Below are positions 49,319-57,842 of a DNA stretch of 64,000 nt, piece by piece. Positions within the stretch are counted from its first letter, which is position 1. Every line of letters starts with the position of its first letter. Source of the DNA: Streptomyces sp. Je 1-369 (GTDB lineage: Bacteria; Actinomycetota; Actinomycetes; Streptomycetales; Streptomycetaceae). Both the position numbers and the translations under genes were made by a program. The stretch lies in the NCBI RefSeq assembly GCF_026810505.1, contig NZ_CP101750.1, positions 463,448 through 527,447 of the forward strand, in the 5' to 3' direction. Below the pieces are notes generated by a model. The model was not told the DNA's origin. It saw only the letters and a list, made by a program, of their open reading frames with translations, and made no database searches.

Positions 49319-50152
49319 ATGGCCACAGACCGGCACAGGACGAGCAACGCATCGGGCAAGACCCGGTTCGACGACATCTACGACCAGCCGGACCCGCGCG
49401 CGTACTTCCGGACGCTGGCGCCCTTCGAGTACGAGATCCCGCAGCACGCCCAAGAGGTGTTCCGCCGCACCCGCGATCTGCGTGCCCGAGCGGTCGGCGA
49501 CGAGGGCCCGGTGACCGTCGTCGACCTGTGCTGCTCGTACGGCATCAACGCGGCGCTGCTCAACCACGACGTGACGCTCGCCGACCTGTACGCGCACTAC
49601 ACCAGCGACGAGGCCGCCGCGCTCACGCCGCCGGAGATGATCGAGCGCGACAAGGAGTTCTACGCCTCGCGGCGGCGCGCCGACGCCACCCCGGTCATCG
49701 GTCTGGACATGGCGGCGAACGCGACGCGCTACGCCCTGGACGCGGGCCTGCTCGACGAGGCGTATGCCGAGAACCTGGAGCGGCATCCGCCCAGCGCCGG
49801 GCTGCGTCGCGCGATGGCCCGCACCGGTCTGATCACGGTCACCGGAGGCATCGGCTACATCTCGCACCACACCTTCGACGCGCTGCTCGACTGTGCACGG
49901 CTGCCGGTCTGGGTCAGCGCGTTCGTGTTGCGCACGGTGCCTTACGGGCGGATCACCGAGTCGCTGACGGCGCACGAACTCGACACCGTGACCGACACCT
50001 CGCGGACCTACACGCAGCGGCTCTTCACCAGCCCGGACGAGCAGCGCGACGCCATGCGGCAGGTGGTTCTGGCGGGTGAGGATCCGGAGGGGTACGAGTC
50101 GGAGGGCCGCTACCACACGCGGCTGCACGAGTCGCGGCCGCGCACGGCCTGA
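49319..50152 (+). CDS. SAM-dependent methyltransferase-like protein
   Basis: A 277-aa protein with a Rossmann motif I variant VTVVDLCCSYGINAALLNHD and VIGLDMAANATRYALDAGLL as the acidic loop. Further blocks (LITVTGGIGYISHHTFDALL, TVPYGRITESLTAHELDTVT) are found in a family annotated as methyltransferases, but the glycine-rich loop is degenerate (CCSYGIN), so catalysis is not assured. CGGAGGTGCCCC precedes the ATG. It is divergent from the class I methyltransferase. Confidence 0.75.
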   Translation: MATDRHRTSNASGKTRFDDIYDQPDPRAYFRTLAPFEYEIPQHAQEVFRRTRDLRARAVGDEGPVTVVDLCCSYGINAALLNHDVTLADLYAHYTSDEAAALTPPEMIERDKEFYASRRRADATPVIGLDMAANATRYALDAGLLDEAYAENLERHPPSAGLRRAMARTGLITVTGGIGYISHHTFDALLDCARLPVWVSAFVLRTVPYGRITESLTAHELDTVTDTSRTYTQRLFTSPDEQRDAMRQVVLAGEDPEGYESEGRYHTRLHESRPRTA

Positions 50153-50207
50153 GCGCCGGTCGGCGCGGGGCGGGCCCGCAGTGCGGGGGAGGGCCCGCCC
50201 GGTGGTC

Positions 50208-50705
50208 TCAGAGCGTCAGGGCGTAGCTGATTCCCGGCCGCCCGTCGAGGCGGATGTCCCCGGCCGGCACGAAACCCGCCCGGGTGAGCACGGTCTGTGA
50301 GGCCGGGTTGTCGAGCGTCGTCGCGGCGCGCAGCGCGGTCAGGCCGTACGCGGTGCGTGCCAGGCCGCACACTTGCCGGACGGCCCGGGTGGCCAGGCCC
50401 TGGCCCGCGGCCTTCTCCGCGATCCGGTAGCCGAGCTCGGCGCCGCCGTCCGCCACGTCGATGAGGTTGACCCGCCCGAGGATCTCGCCGCCGTCGTCCA
50501 CCAGGACGTGGAAGAGGCAGGCACCCGTGGCCTGCTCGGCGAGCCGGGCGCGGCACACCGCGTCGAAGTCGTGGAAGAAGGCGTCCCCGCGGTCGGGGAC
50601 GGAGGCCGCGAAGTAGGCGCGGTTGGTCTCCTCGAAGGCGCGCAGCGCGGGCACGTGGTCGGCGCGGAGGAGCTGCAGGTCGGGGAGTGTGGCGGGGGCA
50701 GGCAT
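50208..50705 (-). CDS. GNAT family N-acetyltransferase (RimJ/RimL-type)
   Basis: A 165-aa acetyltransferase. The coenzyme A loop is EKAAGQGLATRAVRQVCGLA, preceded by GGAELGYRI; the C-terminal ATTLDNPASQTVLTRAGFVP is the typical RimJ/RimL end. It probably acetylates a protein N-terminus or a small molecule. There is no clear ribosome-binding site before the ATG. It follows the ArsR gene by 37 bases on the same strand, so the two may form one unit. Confidence 0.88.
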   Translation of the reverse strand: MPAPATLPDLQLLRADHVPALRAFEETNRAYFAASVPDRGDAFFHDFDAVCRARLAEQATGACLFHVLVDDGGEILGRVNLIDVADGGAELGYRIAEKAAGQGLATRAVRQVCGLARTAYGLTALRAATTLDNPASQTVLTRAGFVPAGDIRLDGRPGISYALTL

Positions 50706-50742
50706 GGGAGAACTGTAATGAGCTCGGGTGAGCGCGCCCGGG

Positions 50743-51270
50743 TCAGCCCGCGTCCTGCGGTCGCGCGTGCTCGTACAACGCCACCAGCACGCCGTGCACC
50801 GGCTCCCCCTCCGCGTCCTCCTCGGCTTCGTCGACCAACCGGGCCAGGGTCTCGCCGAGTTCGCGTGCCTTGTCGGGGCTGAGGCGCACGTGGCGCAGGG
50901 ACAGCGTCGTCCGCTCGGACCTGCCGAGCTCCTGGGCCACGGCTCCGAGCATCGCCGCCGTCCCCTCGGCCCGCGGTTCGGCGACGGCCATGCGCTCGGC
51001 CACCCGCTGGTAGTACTGCTCGGTGCCGCCCCTGACCTTGCGGGTCTCGGCGACATGGACGAGTCCCGCGGTGCGCAGCACCTTCAGATGGTGGGCCACG
51101 TTGCCCTTGCCCGTGCTCAGCTGCGCAGCCAACTGGCTGATGGTGGCCGGGTGGTGGCCGAGCAGGAAGAGCAGGCGCTGCCGCATGGGGTGCGCCAGTG
51201 CGGCGTGCTGCTCCGGTGACTCGATCGCGAGGACGTGGTGCGGTGGGGACTGCTGTTGCTGCTCGGACAT
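50743..51270 (-). CDS. ArsR family winged-helix regulator
   Basis: A 175-aa regulator. The winged helix spans about 25-90: ALAHPMRQRLLFLLGHHPAT ISQLAAQLSTGKGNVAHHLK (split) and the wing AGLVHVAETRKVRGGTEQYY. The C-terminal 70 residues form a helical dimerisation part. It lacks the metal-binding cysteines of metal-sensing ArsR proteins. It is divergent from an S41 peptidase, with only 58 bases between starts, so both genes are likely controlled by one operator. ATG 51270 is used. Confidence 0.88.
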   Translation of the reverse strand: MSEQQQQSPPHHVLAIESPEQHAALAHPMRQRLLFLLGHHPATISQLAAQLSTGKGNVAHHLKVLRTAGLVHVAETRKVRGGTEQYYQRVAERMAVAEPRAEGTAAMLGAVAQELGRSERTTLSLRHVRLSPDKARELGETLARLVDEAEEDAEGEPVHGVLVALYEHARPQDAG

Positions 51271-51290
51271 ACGCCAAGTGTCCAATCTTC

Positions 51291-51320
51291 TTGACGCTTT
51301 GGGAAGAGTACTGCTCTACT
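51291..51320 (+). promoter_or_regulatory. Promoter of the S41 peptidase gene (possible leaderless mRNA)
   Basis: TTGACG (51291-51296), 18 bases, TCTACT (51315-51320) form a promoter whose -10 ends only eight bases before the start codon at 51329. There is no ribosome-binding site in between, so the transcript should start at or next to ATG. An imperfect CCAA..TTGG palindrome overlaps it and could bind the divergent ArsR protein. Confidence 0.45.
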
Positions 51321-51328
51321 CCCCTGCC

Positions 51329-52294
51329 ATGACCACCACCGCACAGCACGTCACCGCCGCCCCCGTCATCGAGGCGACCACCCAACTCCTTCTGGACCGC
51401 TACGTGTTCCCCGAGACCGCGGAACAGCTCGCCGCCCTGCTCGGACGCCGTCTCGCCGAGGGCGTGTACGACGTCGAGGACGCCGCCGACCTGGCCCGTC
51501 TGGTCACCGCGGACCTTCAGTCCCTCAACGGCGACCTTCATCTGCGCCTCAAGCACCACGCCGAGCCGGTTCCTCCGGAGCAGGGTGCGGCCACCCTGGC
51601 GAGAGTGCGCGAGGGGTTCGACTCCTCACTGGGCGGCGCACCCCGCGTGGAGCTGCTCGACGGCCGCGTCGCACTGCTCGAACTGGCGCCGATGCTGTTC
51701 CCGCTGTCGTGGTCCGCCGAGCCGCTGGGGGCCGCGCTCACCCTGGTCGCACCCGCGGACGCCCTCATCCTCGATCTGCGCGCCAACACCGGCGGGGACC
51801 CGGACACGGTCGCCTTCGTCTGCGGCCATCTGCTGGACGGGCGGACCCACCTGAACTCCATGTACTGGCGCGACGGGGACCGCCTCGAACAGTCCTGGAG
51901 TCCGGCGCACGTGCCGGGCGCCCGCTTCGGGGGCAGCAAGCCGGTCTACGTACTGACGAGCGCGCGCACCTTCTCCGCCGCCGAGGAACTCACGTACGAC
52001 TTGCAGCAGTTGGGCCGAGCCGTCGTGGTCGGCGAGACAACCGGCGGCGGGGCGCACCCGCGTGACGGCTGGACCGTGCATCCGCACCTGGAGGCGACCA
52101 TTCCGGTGGGCCGGGCCGTCAATCCCGTGTCGGGCACCAACTGGGAGGGCACGGGCGTACGTCCCGACGTGCCCTGCGCCGCCGAGGACGCCCTCGACCG
52201 GGCGCACGCACTGGCCAGGGCGAGGCTCGCCGCCGACACGGCGGACGAGCCCTGCCCCGCGACGGCCAACCCGGCGCAACAGCGGCCGAGTTGA
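51329..52294 (+). CDS. S41 family peptidase (tail-specific protease-like)
   Basis: A 321-aa cytoplasmic protein. The N-terminal helical domain (VIEATTQLLLDRYVFPETAE) precedes the S41 catalytic domain with ALILDLRANTGGDPDTVAFV and the nucleophile region TSARTFSAAEELTYDLQQLG, ending GETTGGGAHP and TNWEGTGVRPDV. No PDZ domain is present, as in the retinoid-binding/tricorn-like branch. The ArsR gene is divergent. Substrate is unknown. Confidence 0.88.
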   Translation: MTTTAQHVTAAPVIEATTQLLLDRYVFPETAEQLAALLGRRLAEGVYDVEDAADLARLVTADLQSLNGDLHLRLKHHAEPVPPEQGAATLARVREGFDSSLGGAPRVELLDGRVALLELAPMLFPLSWSAEPLGAALTLVAPADALILDLRANTGGDPDTVAFVCGHLLDGRTHLNSMYWRDGDRLEQSWSPAHVPGARFGGSKPVYVLTSARTFSAAEELTYDLQQLGRAVVVGETTGGGAHPRDGWTVHPHLEATIPVGRAVNPVSGTNWEGTGVRPDVPCAAEDALDRAHALARARLAADTADEPCPATANPAQQRPS

Positions 52295-52306
52295 CCGTCG
52301 TACGCG

Positions 52307-55126
52307 CTACGGCGCGTCGCGGACCGTGCCCATGGCCACCGGGCCCGGCTGCGGCTGCCACTCCGTGTCGTAGACGAACAGCTGGGCCTTGAGGGACTCC
52401 TCCGGCTCGCTCAGCTCGTCCTTGAGGGTGGGGATGCTGACTTCGGCGGTCCTCTCGCCGGCGGGGACGCTCACGAACAGGCCCATCTCCTGCCCCAGTT
52501 TCGACAGTGCCCTCTCCGGGCGGGGCTCCGTGCCGAGCTCGTTCCGCAGCCACTCGGGGTCGACGTCCAGAGTGGTCAGTTCCGGGCCGCCGCCGTCGAC
52601 GGGTTGGAAGGAGAGGGTGGCCATCATGTCCACATCGACCGGCTCCGACAGGGTCATCCGCCAGGTCAGGGCCTGGCCCTCGGTGACCCGGTCGGCGACG
52701 GGTTCGAGGGTGACCTTCGGCGCCGGGTCGTCGTTCAGCGCCATCACGCCGCCGCGGTACGAGCCGACGACCGCGCCGCGCACCGCCTTGACCAGCGTGT
52801 CGTGCTCGATGTCGTAGTTGTAGCGGGTGTCGCCGCGGACCTCGACGGGCACGTCGACGCGGTCACCCGGACGTACCGTCAGCGTCCGGTGTGCGACCGC
52901 GCCCGTCTCGACGTCGGGGACGAAGAGCCGGACCTTGCCGCTGCCCTTTCCGGAGACCGTGACGGGCACGCGGTAGGTGCGCACTCCGGAGTCGCCCTCC
53001 TTGACCTTCAGGCGGCCGACGTCGACACGCGGCAGCTCCGCCGCCTTCACCGTCGGCGTACCCGGGCGCCAGCCCCAGGCGTCCATCAGCCACGCCTTGC
53101 CCGAGCGGGTGCGCGGCGTGAGTTCCACGGTCTTCACCTGCTTGAGGTCCAGCTTCTCCCGGACCGTGGACGACAGGGGTACGCGGACTTCGCGGCCCCA
53201 GTAGGAGGCCGTGCGGTCGCTGCCCGGCAGTCCGTCGACGCCGACCCGGCCGAGCTCGGCCCGGTGGCCCGACGCGTCGACGAGCGAGACGTCGAAGCGG
53301 GTGCCGGTCGTGTTCGGCGGCACGATCACCCGCAGCGCCAGGTTCTTGGCGCCCGCCAGGGAGACCGGGCGCGCCGGGCTCACCCGCACCGGGGCCCCGG
53401 CTCTCGTCCAGCGCATCGCCACCGCGTCACGGCCGGGTTCCGGGGCGAACTCCCAGGACGCGAAGTGCGGCGACGCTCCGGATGTGGCGGGCGGCAGACA
53501 GGCTTTGGCGTCGTCGGGGGCCACTTGGGCGCAGATCCGCCCGCCCTCGACCTTGGTGGAGGCGCCGGGCATCAGGGCCTGCGTGCGGTGCGCGCCCACC
53601 GCGTGGGTCAGCACCCGCGCGGGGTCCGCCGAGGGAGCACGTCGGCCGGAGCCGTCCAGGAGCGGGCGCACCCGGTCGTCGCCCGCGACGAACAGCCGGG
53701 CCGCCGCGGCTATGTAGGTGGCACCGGCGGTCTGCTGCCGCGGCGCCGACAGGCGGGTCCTCGTGCCCTTCGAACAGACCGGGTCGGGGGTGTCGGACGG
53801 GAAGTCGTCCACGGAGGGAGCCTTCGACTGGCCCGGAGTCCACTCGCTGTTGAAGAAGTTGTGGTTGGCGCCGACCATGTACACCGCGCTGTGCAGGGCG
53901 GTGCCGCGGCTGACGCCGCGCGTCCCGTCGACGTAGAGCTCGCCCTGGAGGTCGGACACGTCTCCGTCGCAGCCCGGCAGGATCGTCGCGGACGGCACGT
54001 CGGGGGCGGGGTTCTGGCTGAACAGGGTGGGGCCTATGAGGACGTTGCCGCGTATCTTCCAGCGCCCAGGACCGCGTTGGCCGTCCTGGGCGGCGGGCGG
54101 GCGGTAGAGGCTGTCCAGGGCCGCGCGGTCGACGCCCTCGCCGCCTCGTGAGTGTCCGACGAGGAGGACGCGGGACAGGTCGGCGGGGGCGACGGCGCGC
54201 ACCGCGTCCGGGGCGGCGGACCGCTTGCCCGCCCAGTCGGCCCAGCGGGCGAGGTGCAGGCGCACGAGCGACGAGCGGGCCTGCGCGCCACCGTCCTCGG
54301 CGAGGTGGTCCTGGCCGTTGATGCCGTTGGCGGCGATGGAGACCGTGACGTACCCCTGGGAGGCCAGGAGTTTCTGGGCGCGCTGATAGCCCTGGTGGCT
54401 CGGCACCGGCTTCAGACCGGACGCGCAGGGCCAGTTCATCGCCTCTTCGCCGTCGGGCCCGAAGCAGGTGTAGTGGCGGCCGTGCAGGAAGAGAGCCAGC
54501 GGACGCTTGCCGGGCGCGTCGGCGGGGCCGACCACCTTGGCCTTCATCTCCACCGGCTCCGGGAATCCGGGCAGCCGCACCGACTTGAGCGTGTACGAGC
54601 CGGTGACGGTGCGGTAGCGGCCCGGCACGCCGGGATCTACGGGGTTGGCGGGCAGGGATGCTTCGGGGCGGACGGCCGGACCGGGCCGGGGGCCGCGCGA
54701 CTCCGCGCCGGATGCCGCCCCGTCCAGGCGGCGTCCGGCCGCCAGCACCTTCAACTGACGCGCGGGGCCGATGCGCGCGCCGCGCAGCGGCAGCCGGAAC
54801 GAACGTCCGTCGCGCGCCGCCACGGGCCTGCCGAGAAGCCGGTCCCCGGAGTAGAACTCGACCCGCGCGTCACCCATCGGCACGGGGTCGGGCGAGGCCC
54901 ACACGAGCTCCTTCCCGTCGCCCTTGCCGGTCAGCCGCCAGCCGTCGGGCAGCCCCGTGCCGCCGCTGCTGTCGCTTCGCTCGCTCGACGCGGCCGACGC
55001 GGGCGCCGGGGGCGGACCCGTCGGCGGGGATTCGGCGGCCGACCCGGCGTGGGCCACGCCCGGCGACACCGCCGCGAGCGCGAGGACCGCTAAAACCGCG
55101 GTCGCCCCTTTCAGCACACGTCTCAA
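52307..55126 (-). CDS. Large secreted alpha/beta hydrolase with C-terminal beta domains
   Basis: A 939-aa secreted protein. The signal peptide VLKGATAVLAVLALAAVSPG ends near VAHAG. The hydrolase domain (about 180-500) has RPLALFLHGRHYTCFGPDG, the nucleophile elbow VLLVGHSRGGEGVDRAAL and the region ATILPGCDGDVSDLQGELYV. The C-terminal 350 residues are beta-sandwich, with a Calx-beta-like segment near KVTLEPVADRVTEGQALTWR. TTG 55126 is chosen because AAGGAG lies seven bases upstream; ATG 55153 would add nine residues. Substrate unknown; likely cell-surface or polymer-associated. Confidence 0.85.
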   Translation of the reverse strand: MRRVLKGATAVLAVLALAAVSPGVAHAGSAAESPPTGPPPAPASAASSERSDSSGGTGLPDGWRLTGKGDGKELVWASPDPVPMGDARVEFYSGDRLLGRPVAARDGRSFRLPLRGARIGPARQLKVLAAGRRLDGAASGAESRGPRPGPAVRPEASLPANPVDPGVPGRYRTVTGSYTLKSVRLPGFPEPVEMKAKVVGPADAPGKRPLALFLHGRHYTCFGPDGEEAMNWPCASGLKPVPSHQGYQRAQKLLASQGYVTVSIAANGINGQDHLAEDGGAQARSSLVRLHLARWADWAGKRSAAPDAVRAVAPADLSRVLLVGHSRGGEGVDRAALDSLYRPPAAQDGQRGPGRWKIRGNVLIGPTLFSQNPAPDVPSATILPGCDGDVSDLQGELYVDGTRGVSRGTALHSAVYMVGANHNFFNSEWTPGQSKAPSVDDFPSDTPDPVCSKGTRTRLSAPRQQTAGATYIAAAARLFVAGDDRVRPLLDGSGRRAPSADPARVLTHAVGAHRTQALMPGASTKVEGGRICAQVAPDDAKACLPPATSGASPHFASWEFAPEPGRDAVAMRWTRAGAPVRVSPARPVSLAGAKNLALRVIVPPNTTGTRFDVSLVDASGHRAELGRVGVDGLPGSDRTASYWGREVRVPLSSTVREKLDLKQVKTVELTPRTRSGKAWLMDAWGWRPGTPTVKAAELPRVDVGRLKVKEGDSGVRTYRVPVTVSGKGSGKVRLFVPDVETGAVAHRTLTVRPGDRVDVPVEVRGDTRYNYDIEHDTLVKAVRGAVVGSYRGGVMALNDDPAPKVTLEPVADRVTEGQALTWRMTLSEPVDVDMMATLSFQPVDGGGPELTTLDVDPEWLRNELGTEPRPERALSKLGQEMGLFVSVPAGERTAEVSIPTLKDELSEPEESLKAQLFVYDTEWQPQPGPVAMGTVRDAP

Positions 55127-55312
55127 CGTGATTCTCCTTGCCGTCAAGCACATCGGGGCACGCCCATGTGTACTGGCCGCACTTGGGCCACACCGAACTC
55201 ACGTGCCCCGCTTACTCCTTCGATGACGGGAATCGATGGCCGGGAGTTGCCTGCCGGTGCGGGTGGGGAACCCCCCGCCGGTCGCCGCACGGCTGCCTGC
55301 CAGGATGCGGTC

Positions 55313-55756
55313 ATGCACATCTATGAAGAGCGGCTGAGCGTTCCCCGCTCCTGGTGGGGACTGGTCGCGCTCGGCGGAGTGGGGCTGGCCGTCGCGGCGA
55401 TCCCCTTCGGTGCGCTCGCCGCGGTGATCGCGTCCGCGCTCGGCATGGCCGTGTCCGCCACGCTCGTGCACCTGCACGGCAGGGTGCGCATCCTCGTGAC
55501 GCCGGGGACCCTGGTCGTCGGCAAGCGGGTCATCCCCATCGAGGCGCTGGGCGCGACGGAGATCCTCGACGAGCGGGAGGCCTTCGAGTGGCGCACGGCC
55601 AGGGCGAACCCGTACGCGCTGCTGCTCCTGCGCTCCTACGTCCCCACCGCGCTCCGCATCGAGCTGCCCAACGCCTGGGGTGGCGCGCCGTATGTCTATG
55701 TGTCGACGCGGCAGCCGATGAACCTGGCGGCCGTGCTGGCGTTCTCCCGGGGGTGA
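55313..55756 (+). CDS. DUF3093 family membrane protein
   Basis: A 147-aa protein beginning MHIYEERLSVPRSWWGLVAL, the DUF3093 signature. Two helices (about 15-50) precede a soluble part with RVILVTPG-like strands, VGKRVIPIEALGATEILDER and YVYVSTRQPMNLAAVLAF. DUF3093 is common in actinobacteria and of unknown function, often near dUTPase genes, which are absent here. A downstream gene begins 15 bases later. Confidence 0.85.
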   Translation: MHIYEERLSVPRSWWGLVALGGVGLAVAAIPFGALAAVIASALGMAVSATLVHLHGRVRILVTPGTLVVGKRVIPIEALGATEILDEREAFEWRTARANPYALLLLRSYVPTALRIELPNAWGGAPYVYVSTRQPMNLAAVLAFSRG

Positions 55757-55771
55757 CCGCACGCTGGCGCG

Positions 55772-56926
55772 GTGACGGATCAAGAACACGACTTCCCCGC
55801 GACCGCGTTCCCCTCGCCCCTGCCCTGGTACGCGCGGCCCGCCGCACGCGCGTGGAGCTGCGCCGCTCCCCCGCCGGACGCCCGCGCGTTCCACACGACA
55901 CTGCCGGGGTACGCACCCACCGCCCTGCATGAACTACCGCCCCTAGCTGCCGAGTTGGCGGTCGCCAGGGTCTTCGTGAAGGACGAGTCCGCACGGTTCG
56001 GCCTGCCCGCCTTCAAGGCGCTCGGCGCGTCCTGGGCGATCGACCGGATCCTCGCCCGCGCCGCGTACCGCACACCCGGGGCCACCGACACGCGGACGCT
56101 CCGCTTCGTCACCGCGACCGACGGCAATCACGGCCGGGCCGTGGCCCGGATGGCCCGGCAACTGGGCAGGCGCGCCCATGTCTTCGTACCCGTAGGGGTG
56201 CATCCGGCCGCGGTGGCCGCCATCGAGGGCGAGGGCGCCGAGGTCACGGCGGTGGCCGGGTCGTACGACGCGGCGGTGCACGACGCACGGGCAGCGGCGG
56301 CGGCGCCGGACGCGGTGCTCGTCCAGGACATGGCGTGGGACGGGTACGAGGAGATTCCGGCGCTGGTCGTCGAGGGGTACGCGACCCTGTTCGCCGAGAT
56401 CGACGCGCAACTGGACGCCGTGGGCGCGGAGCCGCCCGCGCTGGTCGCCGTGCCCGTGGGCGTGGGGTCTCTGGCGCAGGCGGCTGTCACGCATTACCGC
56501 AGTGGGTCGAGCGCGGGTCGGCGCGGCGGTCGCGGTACGGGGACCGCGCTGCTGTCGGTGGAGCCCGTGGGTGCCGCCTGCGTACTGGCGAGCCTCCGCG
56601 CCGGCCGGCTCACGCACGTGCCGACCGGCGCCACGGTCATGGCCGGGCTGAACTGCGGGACACCCTCCACCCTCGCCTGGCCTGTGCTCCGCGACGGCCT
56701 CGACGCGGCGGTGGCGGTCACCGATGCCGACAGCACGTCCGCCGTGCGCGAGTTGGCGGAGCTGGGCGTCTCCTCCGGACCGTGCGGCGCCGCCCCCCTC
56801 GCCGGAGCGCGCGCCGCCCTCACCGGCAGCGGCAGCGCCGAGCGCCGGGCCGCCCTGGGGGTCGGGCCCGACGCGACCGTCGTCCTGATCAGCACCGAGG
56901 GAGCAGCCGCCAATCCAGGGCTATAG
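55772..56926 (+). CDS. Diaminopropionate ammonia-lyase-like PLP enzyme
   Basis: A 384-aa fold-type II PLP enzyme. The Schiff-base lysine is K82 in GLPAFKALGASWAIDR, the phosphate-side loop is TATDGNHGRAVARMARQLGR, and VPVGVGSLAQAAVTHY is the PLP-phosphate-binding glycine motif. The layout (LPGYAPTALHELPPLAAELA, then VFVKDESARFGLPAFK) is that of 2,3-diaminopropionate ammonia-lyases, which split diaminopropionate to pyruvate and ammonia. A relaxed threonine/serine dehydratase role cannot be excluded. It is probably co-transcribed with the DUF3093 gene. Confidence 0.87.
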   Translation: MTDQEHDFPATAFPSPLPWYARPAARAWSCAAPPPDARAFHTTLPGYAPTALHELPPLAAELAVARVFVKDESARFGLPAFKALGASWAIDRILARAAYRTPGATDTRTLRFVTATDGNHGRAVARMARQLGRRAHVFVPVGVHPAAVAAIEGEGAEVTAVAGSYDAAVHDARAAAAAPDAVLVQDMAWDGYEEIPALVVEGYATLFAEIDAQLDAVGAEPPALVAVPVGVGSLAQAAVTHYRSGSSAGRRGGRGTGTALLSVEPVGAACVLASLRAGRLTHVPTGATVMAGLNCGTPSTLAWPVLRDGLDAAVAVTDADSTSAVRELAELGVSSGPCGAAPLAGARAALTGSGSAERRAALGVGPDATVVLISTEGAAANPGL

Positions 56927-57248
56927 AGCCCGAATTGCCAATGATTCGTATGGCTGACGGGCAAAACAGCGATGATTTCCGGACGATGCGAGTAGTCGAA
57001 GCAAGAACCAATTTTACGTTTCCGCAGGTCAGAAGTTGGTTCTTGGTTATACCAATGCCGATCGTCCACATGCTGGACAGGTGACACGGAACCGCTCCCA
57101 CCACCTCTGAGCTGCCCGAACGAGCGTACGGTCACCGCTCACCGGAGCGCCACATCCGGAAATCGACCATCCGGATGGCGCTCACTCTCCGCACCGGCAA
57201 GACTCCTCACCGCAGTCACCAACCGCATCGATCGAAGGAGAGTTCACC
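56927..57248. other. AT-rich intergenic island with inverted repeat
   Basis: This 322-base gap contains a stretch (56935-57070) far poorer in G/C than the rest of the window. CAAGAACCAA (57002-57011) and TTGGTTCTTG (57036-57045) are a perfect 10-bp inverted repeat. A 47-codon frame (56941-57084) exists but resembles no family I know. Nearer the next gene CATCCGGA is directly repeated at 57153 and 57168, giving a CATCCGG..CCGGATG palindrome 72 bases before the inhibitor start. AAGGAGAG precedes that ATG. Confidence 0.55.
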
Positions 57249-57689
57249 ATGCGTCGCACCCTCAAGGCCGTAGGAGCAGCCGCGGCGGCGGCCACCTGCG
57301 TCCTCGCCGCGACGGCAGGCACCGCGCAGGCCGAGGCCCCGAAGACGGAGAGCCTCTACGCACCGTCCGCCCTCGTGCTGACGGTCGGCCAGGGCGAGAA
57401 CGCCGAGTCCGCGGCCGTGGAGCGCGCCGTGACGCTCACCTGTGCGCCCCGTCCCGGGGGCACCCACCCGTCGGCGGCCGCGGCGTGCGCCGAACTCGCC
57501 AAGGTCAACGGTCAGTTCACCCAGCTGATCGGTGCCTCGTCCGACGCCATCTGTACCAAGGAGTGGCGTCCGGTCACCGTGACCGTGGCCGGCGTCTGGA
57601 ACGGCAAGCACGTCAACTGGACCACCACCTTCGCCAACCAGTGCACGATGAAGGCGGGTCTCGGAGAGGGTGCCGCACTGACCTTCTGA
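57249..57689 (+). CDS. Subtilisin-inhibitor-like (SSI) secreted protease inhibitor
   Basis: A 146-aa SSI-family protein. The signal peptide (LKAVGAAAAAATCVLAATAG) is cleaved near AQA-EAP. The mature domain has the four cysteines in typical places (TLTCAPRPGGTHPSAAAACA, AICTKEWRPVTVTVAGVWNG, ANQC). SSI itself reads C-P-M-V-Y-D-P-V at the reactive loop; here it is C-T-K-E-W-R-P-V, so P1 is lysine. Lysine at P1 marks inhibitors of trypsin-like proteases rather than subtilisin. The protein probably controls secreted proteases in the colony. A strong hairpin follows. Confidence 0.93.
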   Translation: MRRTLKAVGAAAAAATCVLAATAGTAQAEAPKTESLYAPSALVLTVGQGENAESAAVERAVTLTCAPRPGGTHPSAAAACAELAKVNGQFTQLIGASSDAICTKEWRPVTVTVAGVWNGKHVNWTTTFANQCTMKAGLGEGAALTF

Positions 57690-57766
57690 CGGGATCACGG
57701 ACCCTGACCACACTCAGGGGAAGTCCCGGTGACCTTTCGTGGGGGAAGGCGGCCGGGACGCGGGGC

Positions 57767-57800
57767 GGCCCCCGGTGTCGGGTGACACCGGGGGCCGTAG
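57767..57800. terminator. Terminator of the protease inhibitor gene
   Basis: GGCCCCCGGTGTC (57767-57779) and GACACCGGGGGCC (57784-57796) form a perfect 13-bp stem with a four-base loop, 78 bases after the inhibitor stop. Confidence 0.85.
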
Positions 57801-57842
57801 TGTTTCCAGCGGTACCGGCCCCGGCGACGTCGCGAGGAGTCC

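Noticed and set aside
56941..57084. 47-aa gene in the AT-rich island
   Set aside because: No ribosome-binding site and no recognisable domain; composition more consistent with non-coding DNA.
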